This document shows, piece after piece, positions 1 to 5,239 of a stretch of 5,239 bases of DNA. Origin of the DNA: Adhaeribacter sp. Its GTDB lineage: Bacteria; Bacteroidota; Bacteroidia; Cytophagales; Hymenobacteraceae. Both the position numbers and the translations under genes were made by a program. Under the pieces are notes generated by a model. The model was not told the origin of the DNA, did no database searches, and saw nothing but the letters and a program-made list of their open reading frames with translations. Numbering within the stretch: position 1 is the first letter of the stretch; each line of letters opens with the position of its first letter. The stretch spans positions 1 through 5,239 of the forward strand of contig JAQBNV010000612.1 in NCBI GenBank assembly GCA_028288395.1. Direction: 5' to 3'.

Positions 1-1064
1 ACTCGGCACAGCAACAAAGTAAATCCATGCTGGCCCAGGTAGGCCTCATTGCCGGGATGGTGGTTTCGCCCCAATTCGGGCAATTTGCCGAAGCTGCCCA
101 ACAGGGCTTAGGTATGCTTTTTCTTAAATTCGGCCGCGACGATGAACGCGAATCGGACCGGTTGGGCGTAGAATATTCGACTAAAATTGGATACGATGCG
201 CAGGAGATGGCAGGCTTCTTTCATACCTTAGAACGGGAAGGCGCCAAAAGTGGCAGTGCCGAAGTACCTAATTTCATGTCGACCCACCCTTCACCGGGCG
301 AACGTTTTGAGACGGTAAGCAAGCTGGCCGCCGAAGTAAAGCAAAAACTAAATGCTACTAATTTAAAAATTAACCGCGATTCTTACCTGCGCATGATCGA
401 CGGGCTGGTTTACGGCGAAGATCCGAAACAAGGATTTGTGGAAAATAACATTTTTTACCATCCGGTAATGAAATTTCAGTTTCCGGTACCTACCGGGTGG
501 GCCATCCAAAATACGCCTCAGCAAGTGCAGATGGCACCCAAAGATGGTCGGGCCATGATGATGCTCTCGCTAGCCCCGGGAACCTCGCTCCAGGCCGCCG
601 GGCAGCAGGTAATTCAAGGTAACCAGCTGCAGGTAATAGATTCCAAGCAGGTAACGGTAAATGGTTTGCCGGCTTTGGCTATCGTGGCCGAACAAGCACC
701 CCAGCAACAGCAGCAGCAGCAGCAACAGCAAACCCAGCCCATCCGGGCCCTCATTTATTTAATTCAATACGGCGGTAATATTTATAATTTAATGGGCGTT
801 ACCACGGCTAATGATTTTAATAATTTTGGTAACGTTTTTGCCGGCACTATGGAAAACTTTCGTCAGTTAACCGACCCGAATAAATTAAATCGCCAGCCGG
901 CCCGCATCCGGATAAAAACGGTGAATCAGAGCGGTACCTTGTCGCAGGCTTTAAATGCTTATAAAGCAAAAAGCACCGATTTAACCGATTTAGCCATTTT
1001 GAACGGGATGGAATTGACGGACCGGGTAGAAAAGGGAAGTCTTATAAAAATTATTGAACACTAA
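1..1064 (+). CDS. M48 family zinc metalloprotease with LysM-like tail, 5' partial
   Basis: The reading frame is open from base 3 through the left edge (S-A-Q-Q-Q-S-K-S before the first Met at 27), so this is the 3' part of a longer gene and Met27 is not the start. The visible part is 353 residues. The first residues resemble the stretch just after the HExxH helix in M48 peptidases (ARH-SAQQ), so the catalytic motif should lie only a few codons outside the window. The third zinc ligand is seen as the Glu of DDERESDRLG (codon 150-152), followed by the family motif STHPSPGER near 280-305. Next comes a C-terminal region typical of this subfamily (YLRMIDGLVYGEDPKQGF, then FYHPVMKFQFPVPTGW). It carries a ten-glutamine tract (702-731) and ends in a LysM-like module (ARIRIKTV...LAILNGMEL...GSLIKII). 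Relatives such as BepA act in envelope protein quality control. A periplasmic, possibly lipoprotein, location is inferred because the N-terminus is missing. The gene ends at TAA 1062-1064 and is convergent with the next gene. Confidence 0.93.
   Translation, partial: SAQQQSKSMLAQVGLIAGMVVSPQFGQFAEAAQQGLGMLFLKFGRDDERESDRLGVEYSTKIGYDAQEMAGFFHTLEREGAKSGSAEVPNFMSTHPSPGERFETVSKLAAEVKQKLNATNLKINRDSYLRMIDGLVYGEDPKQGFVENNIFYHPVMKFQFPVPTGWAIQNTPQQVQMAPKDGRAMMMLSLAPGTSLQAAGQQVIQGNQLQVIDSKQVTVNGLPALAIVAEQAPQQQQQQQQQQTQPIRALIYLIQYGGNIYNLMGVTTANDFNNFGNVFAGTMENFRQLTDPNKLNRQPARIRIKTVNQSGTLSQALNAYKAKSTDLTDLAILNGMELTDRVEKGSLIKIIEH
702..731 (+). repeat. CAG/CAA tract encoding ten glutamines
   Basis: Ten consecutive glutamine codons (CAG, CAA, five CAG... 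mixed with CAA) lie in frame within the M48 protease gene. They separate two conserved-looking beta-rich stretches (LPALAIVAEQ and PIRALIYLIQ), so the tract probably forms a solvent-exposed loop. The core of five adjacent CAG units (708-722) is a trinucleotide microsatellite, and length changes by whole codons would keep the frame. Confidence 0.9.
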
Positions 1065-1109
1065 GTAATATTGCCAGAAATCAAATTAGTTCTTACCGAT
1101 TAACCTTTC

Positions 1110-1157
1110 TAAACAAGCAGCCTCCATCCGGATATCCGGATGGAGGCTGCTTGTTTA
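1110..1157. terminator. Perfect 48-bp palindrome, probable bidirectional terminator
   Basis: The two 24-base arms are exact reverse complements with no spacer and are centred between 1133 and 1134. The left arm reads TAAACAAGCAGCCTCC and then ATCCGGAT. The GC-rich core has short A runs on one flank and T runs on the other, so transcripts from either strand give a strong hairpin followed by a short U-containing stretch (CUUGUUUA). It lies 45 bases after the M48 stop codon and 65 bases after the stop of the opposing propeller gene, which is the expected place for a shared terminator of convergent genes. The U tract is short, so termination strength is inferred. Confidence 0.85.
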
Positions 1158-1222
1158 ATTCTAATGCCGCGGTAATTGTTTAGGATTGGTTAGTTACGCT
1201 GCACTGGTTAATAGTAACTTGG

Positions 1223-1966
1223 TTAATCTACCTGCACTTTTAAGATATTGCCGGCTTCTTTTTTCCCTTCATTTGATATGTACAAATCGCCATTAGGGCT
1301 AAAGTCGAGGCCCTCGGGTTGCGAGAAACCGGAGCCTGGCAGTTTATAACGGTTGGTGAGTCGACCGGTAGGGTCCAGGATAAAAAGCTGCGGGTTGGTG
1401 CCTTCCAATAGGTAAATATCGCCCGTAGATGGGTGTATCGCAATATCGGAAGGCTGGATGCGCGTACCAACCTTCTTCCCTGAATTGGCCTCTAAAAGCG
1501 AATCATTTAAATCTATTTTGTAAACTGGTTTTACAGCCAATGTTTTAGATTTTAAATCGAACCCATATATGCCTTTAAAATTAGCTTCATCTGTTTCGTT
1601 GCCTTTAATAGCTAAAAGTAACCGGTTTCCTTTACGGTCGTAAGCCACGCCTTCCACATTGTTTTTGGTAGTCAAAGGCGTACTATATTCTTTTATGTGC
1701 GGCGAACGGGTGGTAATATCGTTTACTTCGAAAACCTTGCCGTCGCTGCGCACCACATAGGCAATATTTTTTACCAGGGCTATGCCTTCATAATCGCCGG
1801 CAGCGCCAAAGGTTATTTGTTGTTCTATCTTTTTAGTTTTCGTATTATAAATAAATATTACGCCCGATTCGTCCTGCACACAGGCAAAGCGATTGTCATC
1901 TATGTAAGCGATACCGGATACTTCCCGGAGAATGGCCGGCATGTCCCATTTATCTACGACCCGCAC
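1223..1966 (-). CDS. SdiA-regulated-type beta-propeller protein (body of a likely lipoprotein gene)
   Basis: The 247-residue frame begins at a GTG (1964-1966) and ends at TAA 1223-1225. Repeated propeller-blade motifs are visible: LREVSGIAYIDDNRFACVQDE at the front, then GDYEGIALV, NNVEGVAYDRKGNRLL, QPSDIAIHPSTGDIYLL and QPEGLDFSPNGDLYISNEG. This order and the SGIAY/DEsG opening match the SdiA-regulated (YjiK-like) propeller family, whose molecular role is poorly defined. The GTG is probably not the natural start. The same frame runs upstream through a lysine-rich linker (DKADKNDKKKKKEKNQ) to an in-frame TAG at 2033-2035, beyond which sits a lipoprotein signal peptide starting at 2107 or 2098. 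The complete product would be about 294 residues and anchored at the envelope. As sequenced, only a cytoplasmic form initiated at GTG or a readthrough product could be made. The blades themselves show no stop or frameshift, so decay, if real, is recent. Family call is good; functional state is uncertain. Confidence 0.85.
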   Translation of the reverse strand: MRVVDKWDMPAILREVSGIAYIDDNRFACVQDESGVIFIYNTKTKKIEQQITFGAAGDYEGIALVKNIAYVVRSDGKVFEVNDITTRSPHIKEYSTPLTTKNNVEGVAYDRKGNRLLLAIKGNETDEANFKGIYGFDLKSKTLAVKPVYKIDLNDSLLEANSGKKVGTRIQPSDIAIHPSTGDIYLLEGTNPQLFILDPTGRLTNRYKLPGSGFSQPEGLDFSPNGDLYISNEGKKEAGNILKVQVD

Positions 1967-1988
1967 CTGGTTGCTGGCTGGTTCCTGA

Positions 1989-2011
1989 TTTTTTTCCTTT
2001 TTCTTTTTTTT
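1989..2011 (-). repeat. Homopolymer A tracts encoding the lysine-rich linker
   Basis: On the minus strand the linker is encoded by runs of 8, 5 and 7 adenines (plus-strand T runs at 2004-2011, 1998-2002 and 1989-1995). It includes AAAAAAG, a sequence type known to favour polymerase or ribosome slippage. The frame is intact across the tracts in this sequence. Confidence 0.8.
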
Positions 2012-2032
2012 ATCATTTTTGTCGGCTTTATC

Positions 2033-2107
2033 CTAATGCGAAGCATCACAGCTAAAGAGCCCTAAGGTTAAAATCAAAGCCAACCAAAATCCTTTCATTA
2101 TTCTCAT
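2033..2107 (-). pseudogene. Detached lipoprotein signal peptide, cut from the propeller by TAG
   Basis: From ATG 2105-2107 the minus strand encodes 24 residues, MRIMKGFWLALILTLGLFSC followed by D-A-S-H, and then TAG (2033-2035). It has a short basic n-region, a hydrophobic core and a lipobox LFSC, so it is a textbook type II signal peptide. A second ATG at 2096-2098 would give MKGFWLAL..., equally plausible as a start. The ATG, the TAG and the downstream propeller all lie in one frame (2107 and 1966 differ by 141 bases, 47 codons). This is therefore best read as the 5' end of the propeller gene and not as a separate peptide gene. A single change such as CAG to TAG would explain the break. Sequencing error is the main alternative. 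Confidence 0.75.
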
Positions 2108-2481
2108 GTTAATTGTTTACTTTTTTAAATTATACTTTTAACTGTTGCCGCCGGCCAGATTAATCTTTTATTCTTAATTGTTGGGTAGCAAAATTATCGC
2201 GGACGATTCAGATTCAGTTATATTATTTTGTCTTAATCCTATTGGTTGCTAAAGCCTGCTATTCAGATGATCAAAGTACGTAGATAACCCAAATTATAAT
2301 TTTCTATATTTTAACCGGATGGCGAAGAACAACCTATTTTACTTGATCTTGAAACTTTGGTTATAAGTTTATTTTTAGATAGGCAGCGCCGGCATACGTA
2401 ACCATCATTATACTACGTATTAAAGGGGGCAGCCGGTAACTAAATGCTGCTGGCCAGGCCTTACTATTGACTGGTGAAAAA
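2108..2481. other. 374-bp AT-rich intergenic region
   Basis: No convincing gene is present. The gap separates the EcsC stop from the propeller leader. It holds the candidate -7 box (2189-2196), a tandem hexamer GATTCA GATTCA (2205-2216), and an inverted repeat of 7-base arms (ATACGTA 2394-2400 and TACGTAT 2414-2420) with a 13-base loop. A second short stem (GCAGC 2429-2433 and GCTGC 2446-2450) lies just after the EcsC stop. These stems could end the EcsC transcript, but neither is followed by a clear U tract. A 64-codon frame overlapping the EcsC 3' end has no recognisable protein features. Confidence 0.6.
2189..2196 (-). promoter_or_regulatory. Candidate -7 box for the propeller/lipoprotein gene
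   Basis: The minus strand reads TAATTTTG here, an exact match to the Bacteroidetes -7 consensus TAnnTTTG. It lies 81 bases before the ATG at 2107, implying a leader of roughly 75 bases. No TTTG-type -33 element is visible about 20 bases further upstream, so this remains a motif match only. Confidence 0.3.
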
Positions 2482-3246
2482 TCAATTCGTTTCGGGCGGT
2501 AAAAGGGGGGCGCCAGCTGCAGTTTGTTCTTCCTGCCACCGCATCCGGTAAGCATTCAGGGCCGTAACCCCTAATTTATTCAGTAAACGGTAATTTACCA
2601 CGGCCCCCACAGGTGCTCCGATAATAGGGATGAGCTGTGCCATTTTCGCCAGATCAATATAATCGCGGTATTCCTGCTGAAAAGTGCGCCAATCGAACTG
2701 GTGAATATCTTCGGGTAAAGTTTTTCTTTTCTCCTGCCAGTTTACCATTTGCAGGTACACCTGGCGGCGTTGTTCGGGGCTGCTAAATGCCAACTGAAAT
2801 ATATGGAGCAGGTAAATCCGCTCGCGGTAATCGTTTACCGGGTAGCCGAAGATGGCGGCCAAATCAAAGAGCATTTTTAACTTTAAACTCAGCAGTAGCG
2901 GAAAATCGGCTAAGCCCAGCAAAAAACCGCCCGCCCCGGTAACCCCTCCTTCAGCAGCAGCTACTTTTTTATAAAAAGCAATCCGCTCCAAGGCCACCGC
3001 TTCTTTTATTTGTAGGTTCTGGTACTGGGTTGGTTTGAAGGTGGTTAGTTGGGCCCCGAATAAGGTAGCCCGGATCATTTGTTTGATGGTGGTCGTGATG
3101 GCTTGATGTATTTTTTCCGGAATAAAGCTATTCATTTTTACCTGCATCTTGCGGGCTACTTTGTCGAGTAAATTGGGGTCCTTCAACATTTTTCGCTGCC
3201 AGATGGCTAATTCGTGTAAAGCAACGGCTTCGTATGCAGGTTCCAA
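2482..3246 (-). CDS. EcsC family protein
   Basis: This 254-residue protein matches the EcsC family in length and motif order. It has an N-terminal YEAVALHELAIWQRKML region (residues 5-21), a glycine-rich hydrophobic core TGAGGFLLGLADFPLLL (about 103-119) running into LKLKMLFDLAAIFGYP, and a C-terminal LIPIIGAPVGAVVNYRLL (about 205-222). The family is named after a gene in the Bacillus ecs locus, and its biochemical function is not established. The hydrophobic segments suggest membrane association, but no signal peptide is visible. The start chosen is TTG (3244-3246). The frame upstream reaches TAG at 3277-3279 without any ATG or GTG. The first internal ATG (residue 20) would remove the conserved N-terminal motif. 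The gene stands alone, with 251 bases before it and 374 after it. Family assignment is secure; role unknown. Confidence 0.88.
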   Translation of the reverse strand: MEPAYEAVALHELAIWQRKMLKDPNLLDKVARKMQVKMNSFIPEKIHQAITTTIKQMIRATLFGAQLTTFKPTQYQNLQIKEAVALERIAFYKKVAAAEGGVTGAGGFLLGLADFPLLLSLKLKMLFDLAAIFGYPVNDYRERIYLLHIFQLAFSSPEQRRQVYLQMVNWQEKRKTLPEDIHQFDWRTFQQEYRDYIDLAKMAQLIPIIGAPVGAVVNYRLLNKLGVTALNAYRMRWQEEQTAAGAPLLPPETN

Positions 3247-3497
3247 TATTTTAGGTTTGGTTTGAATTTTTAATTTCTACGAAGATATGCTTTAGGATGG
3301 ATGCAATAACTATTAAATAATTGGGCCACCTTCGTAAACCCGCAATAAGTCCTTTATAAATTTGGTAGAGGTAGTTTCATCCCTATTCTAAACGTTTATG
3401 CTGTTTAAGCATATTTGAAAATTTATGCCAGACTTATTTAGGGAGTAGCGGAAAGGATATTTAGACTCAGTTTTTTGGTTTAAATCAGGAATAATTA
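3247..3497. other. 251-bp intergenic region between dipeptidase and EcsC genes
   Basis: AT-rich, without a supported gene. It holds a small inverted repeat TATGC (3397-3401) / GCATA (3409-3413) overlapping a 10-base palindrome TAAACGTTTA (3389-3398). A 7-base inverted repeat, GGAATAA (3488-3494) and TTATTCC (3498-3504), straddles the dipeptidase stop codon. None has the GC-rich stem plus U tract of a strong terminator. Confidence 0.5.
3280..3287 (-). promoter_or_regulatory. Weak candidate -7 box for the EcsC gene
   Basis: The minus strand reads TATCTTCG, one mismatch from TAnnTTTG, 33 bases before the TTG start. A TTG lies 16 bases further upstream, somewhat close for a -33 element. Position is sensible but the match is imperfect. 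Confidence 0.2.
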
Positions 3498-4697
3498 TTA
3501 TTCCGGCACATTGGCAATCCAAACGCGGATAAAATTGCCGCCCAATATTTTATAGATATCAGTGGCGGAATAACCGCGGCTGATTAAACCTTTGGTAATT
3601 TCCGGAAAATCGGCTACGCTGTTTAGTTCGCGCGGGGTGGAGGTAATGCCATCAAAATCGGAGCCCAGGCCTACATAATCAACGCCCGCCAGTTTTACAA
3701 TATAATCGAGATGGTCTAGTAATTTGGATAGCGGCGTCCTTACCTCTTTTGCCTCTTCGGAGTACTTTTGCGTCAAAATCGCGTAAATACGTGCGGCACT
3801 TTTGTTTAATTTCCGAAGCGAATCTACTTCTACCCGGTGGTTTTTTAAGAAAATTTTCCGGTTAGCCGAAAAGGCCGGATCGATAAAGGCGGAATTGAAA
3901 TTTAACCCAATCATGCCCCCGTTTTGCGCAATAGCTTTTATCTGGTCGTTTTTCAGGTTGCGGTAATGGGGACATAAGTGGTAAGCGTTGCTGTGCGATA
4001 TTATAACGGGCTTAGTGGTGGTATTAAGAGCATCCCAAAATGTTTTTTCGCCCGCGTGGCTTAAATCCACGAGCATCCCCAACTGGTTCATGCGCCGGAT
4101 TACCGCTTTTCCAAATGATGTCAGGCCTTTGCGGTGGGCAGGAAAGGAACGCCGGGATTCGTCTAGTGCCGAGCTGGCCCAGGGCGGGGAGTTGTTCCAG
4201 GTTAAGGTTAAGTAACGGGCCCCACGGGCGTATAGTTGGTTTAGGTGAGCCAGGTTATTCTCTAATTGGTGGCCGCCTTCCACGCCTATAATAGCACCCA
4301 GCTTTTTTAATTTTACAGCTTCTGTCAACTGTGCCGGGTTCCGGACCAGCATTATTTTAGTAGGATGACGACCTATCAGGGCAAGCAGTGAATCTATTTG
4401 CCGGTTGGCGTACCGGAAGGCTTTGCCCGAACCGTACTTTTCGTTGCTCCAAACCGAAAATACCTGGATATCTACCCCTCCTTTTTTGAACCGCGCCAGG
4501 TCGGAGTGGGTTCGGCCAGACAAGTCGGTAGCTATATTCCGGCCCCGCATCACGGCCAGCAGCACATCGTTGTGGGTATCTACCACAATTGCGTCGTGGT
4601 GTAACTTTGCCACCGACTGCCCTTGTGCCTGTATTATTAACAGCAAACAAAAGAGGAAAAGATAATATTTGATACCGGAGCTTAAATATTTTGCCAT
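3498..4697 (-). CDS. M19 membrane dipeptidase (renal dipeptidase family), secreted
   Basis: This is a complete 399-residue M19 zinc dipeptidase, an enzyme class that hydrolyses dipeptides, including ones with a C-terminal D-amino acid. The expected metal and substrate residues are all visible: DTHND with ligands His42 and Asp44, the bridging Glu140 in GVEGGH, His214 in DLSHA, His235 in ISHSNA, Arg246 in the HYRNL motif, and Asp347 in GSDFDG. An N-terminal hydrophobic segment (residues 11-22, YYLFLFCLLLII) followed by QAQGQS looks like a type I signal peptide cleaved near residue 27, so the enzyme should act outside the cytoplasm. A TTG at 4725-4727 would extend the protein by ten basic residues. 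I prefer ATG 4695-4697 because it gives a normal signal peptide (MAKYLSSG). Roles in peptide scavenging or peptidoglycan turnover are inferred. The gene follows the glycosyltransferase gene by 124 bases on the same strand. Confidence 0.95.
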   Translation of the reverse strand: MAKYLSSGIKYYLFLFCLLLIIQAQGQSVAKLHHDAIVVDTHNDVLLAVMRGRNIATDLSGRTHSDLARFKKGGVDIQVFSVWSNEKYGSGKAFRYANRQIDSLLALIGRHPTKIMLVRNPAQLTEAVKLKKLGAIIGVEGGHQLENNLAHLNQLYARGARYLTLTWNNSPPWASSALDESRRSFPAHRKGLTSFGKAVIRRMNQLGMLVDLSHAGEKTFWDALNTTTKPVIISHSNAYHLCPHYRNLKNDQIKAIAQNGGMIGLNFNSAFIDPAFSANRKIFLKNHRVEVDSLRKLNKSAARIYAILTQKYSEEAKEVRTPLSKLLDHLDYIVKLAGVDYVGLGSDFDGITSTPRELNSVADFPEITKGLISRGYSATDIYKILGGNFIRVWIANVPE

Positions 4698-4718
4698 GCG
4701 CTTGGATCTGTTACCGGA

Positions 4719-4741
4719 GCGCCGCAATAATTTGCTGGCGC
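4719..4741 (-). other. Stem-loop in the leader of the dipeptidase gene
   Basis: GCGCC-GCAA (4719-4727) pairs with TTGC-T-GGCGC (4732-4741). This gives a nine-pair stem with one bulged base and a TAAT loop, 22 bases before the ATG at 4697. There is no U tract, so it is not a clear terminator of the upstream glycosyltransferase gene. A role in the leader of the dipeptidase mRNA is speculative. Confidence 0.4.
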
Positions 4742-4821
4742 GCTTTAATTAACCACAACGCCCACAACAGTAATTATTTCGTCTGGTAAACGGAACTTGC
4801 TTAACTGTGCTACAAGGCCAG

Positions 4822-5239
4822 CTAAAGCTTTTGGTTATAGGTAAAATCGGGTTCCGAAACATTTAAATAAATTTCGGAATTACTGGTTCTGTTTTTGGTT
4901 GAAATATTTAAAAGCAATATACCAATAATAAAAAAGCCCAGACAAATAAGCGCTGTATTAAATAAGCTAACCGAAAGGGTACTGGCCCAACCCAACACAG
5001 CCTGATGCGAGATAAATTTTTTGTATAAAACCACCCCGATCAAACCCATAATAGCTATGGTAATTAAAATAAACAGCTTTAAAAACATCATCAGGAAGTC
5101 TTCGGCATATTCTACAAAAGACTTGAAGGCATGATGTACCAGGCTGGTCAGGTTCATTTTGGAAGATCCATCCAGCCTTTTCCGGCGATTATAAACCAAT
5201 TTTTTCGTTTCTACCCGCTGTTTTGATAAATAAGCTGCT
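4822..5239 (-). CDS. Family 2 glycosyltransferase, C-terminal part (5' end beyond the window)
   Basis: The frame is open to the right edge and ends at TAG 4822-4824, leaving 138 visible residues. A TTG at 5197-5199 is not a likely start, because upstream codons (AAYLSKQRVETKK) continue the same protein. The segment YNRRKRLDGSSKMNLTSLVHH matches the basic R..KR..G.SKMN motif found after the catalytic GT-A domain in membrane-bound family 2 transferases of the polyprenyl-phosphate (dolichol-phosphate mannosyltransferase/GtrB-like) type. Two transmembrane helices follow (about FLKLFILITIAIMGLIGVVLY and LFNTALICLGFFIIGILLL), then a short polar tail (TYNQKL). The DxD catalytic region is outside the window, so donor and acceptor cannot be inferred. 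Some neighbours are envelope proteins, which fits a role in surface glycan synthesis. The basic-motif match is from memory of the family and not from a search. Confidence 0.8.
   Translation of the reverse strand, partial: AAYLSKQRVETKKLVYNRRKRLDGSSKMNLTSLVHHAFKSFVEYAEDFLMMFLKLFILITIAIMGLIGVVLYKKFISHQAVLGWASTLSVSLFNTALICLGFFIIGILLLNISTKNRTSNSEIYLNVSEPDFTYNQKL

Noticed and set aside
1240..1470. 76-codon minus-strand frame inside the propeller gene
   Set aside because: It is an alternate frame of a well-supported coding region, with no features of its own.
1697..2065. 122-codon plus-strand frame with a hydrophobic C-terminal half
   Set aside because: It lies antisense to the propeller and its linker. 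The phenylalanine-rich hydrophobic stretch is the antisense of the lysine-coding A tracts, so it is a shadow.
2205..2216. Tandem GATTCA hexamer as an operator
   Set aside because: Two copies of a six-base unit in AT-rich DNA is weak evidence and no regulator is suggested.
2394..2420. Inverted repeat with 7-base arms after the EcsC gene as a terminator
   Set aside because: The stem is AT-rich, the loop is 13 bases and no U tract follows on the minus strand.
2361..2555. 64-codon minus-strand frame beginning MLTGCGG, lipobox-like
   Set aside because: It overlaps the EcsC 3' end in another frame, lacks a hydrophobic signal core before the Cys, and has no domain features.
3988..4665. Several frames of 68-97 codons on both strands within the dipeptidase gene
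   Set aside because: All are shadows of the complete M19 dipeptidase, which has every catalytic motif in one frame.
4698..4727. TTG start adding ten residues to the dipeptidase
   Set aside because: The ATG at 4697 gives a normal signal peptide, and the extension falls on the leader hairpin.

Overview
The window looks like ordinary chromosome from a Bacteroidetes bacterium of the Cytophagales type, perhaps near Adhaeribacter or Hymenobacter. That placement is inferred from mid-range GC, AT-rich gene gaps, the lack of clear Shine-Dalgarno sequences, one match to the Bacteroidetes -7 promoter box (TAnnTTTG) and the protein families present. No similarity search was possible. I see no insertion sequence, phage gene, CRISPR array, tRNA or rRNA.

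Layout from left to right. A plus-strand gene, cut by the left edge, encodes the C-terminal three quarters or so of an M48 zinc metalloprotease with a LysM-like tail (to 1064). A perfect 48-bp palindrome (1110-1157) follows and probably terminates transcription from both sides. All remaining genes are on the minus strand: an SdiA-regulated-type beta-propeller (1223-1966), an EcsC-family protein (2482-3246), a secreted M19 membrane dipeptidase (3498-4697), and the C-terminus of a family 2 glycosyltransferase with two membrane segments (4822 to the right edge). Gaps of 124, 251 and 374 bases separate the minus-strand genes, so they do not form a tightly coupled operon.

The most notable observation concerns the propeller gene. 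Upstream of its GTG start, in the same frame, lie a lipoprotein signal peptide ending in a lipobox (LFSC) and a lysine-rich linker. One TAG codon at 2033-2035 separates the signal peptide from the linker and propeller. The ancestral product was very probably a lipoprotein of about 294 residues. In this sequence it is a nonsense allele, a sequencing error, or a gene needing readthrough or internal initiation.

The genes share an envelope theme (protease, lipoprotein-like propeller, exported dipeptidase, membrane glycosyltransferase), but nothing in the sequence shows that they act as one system. I found no convincing new biological system here.
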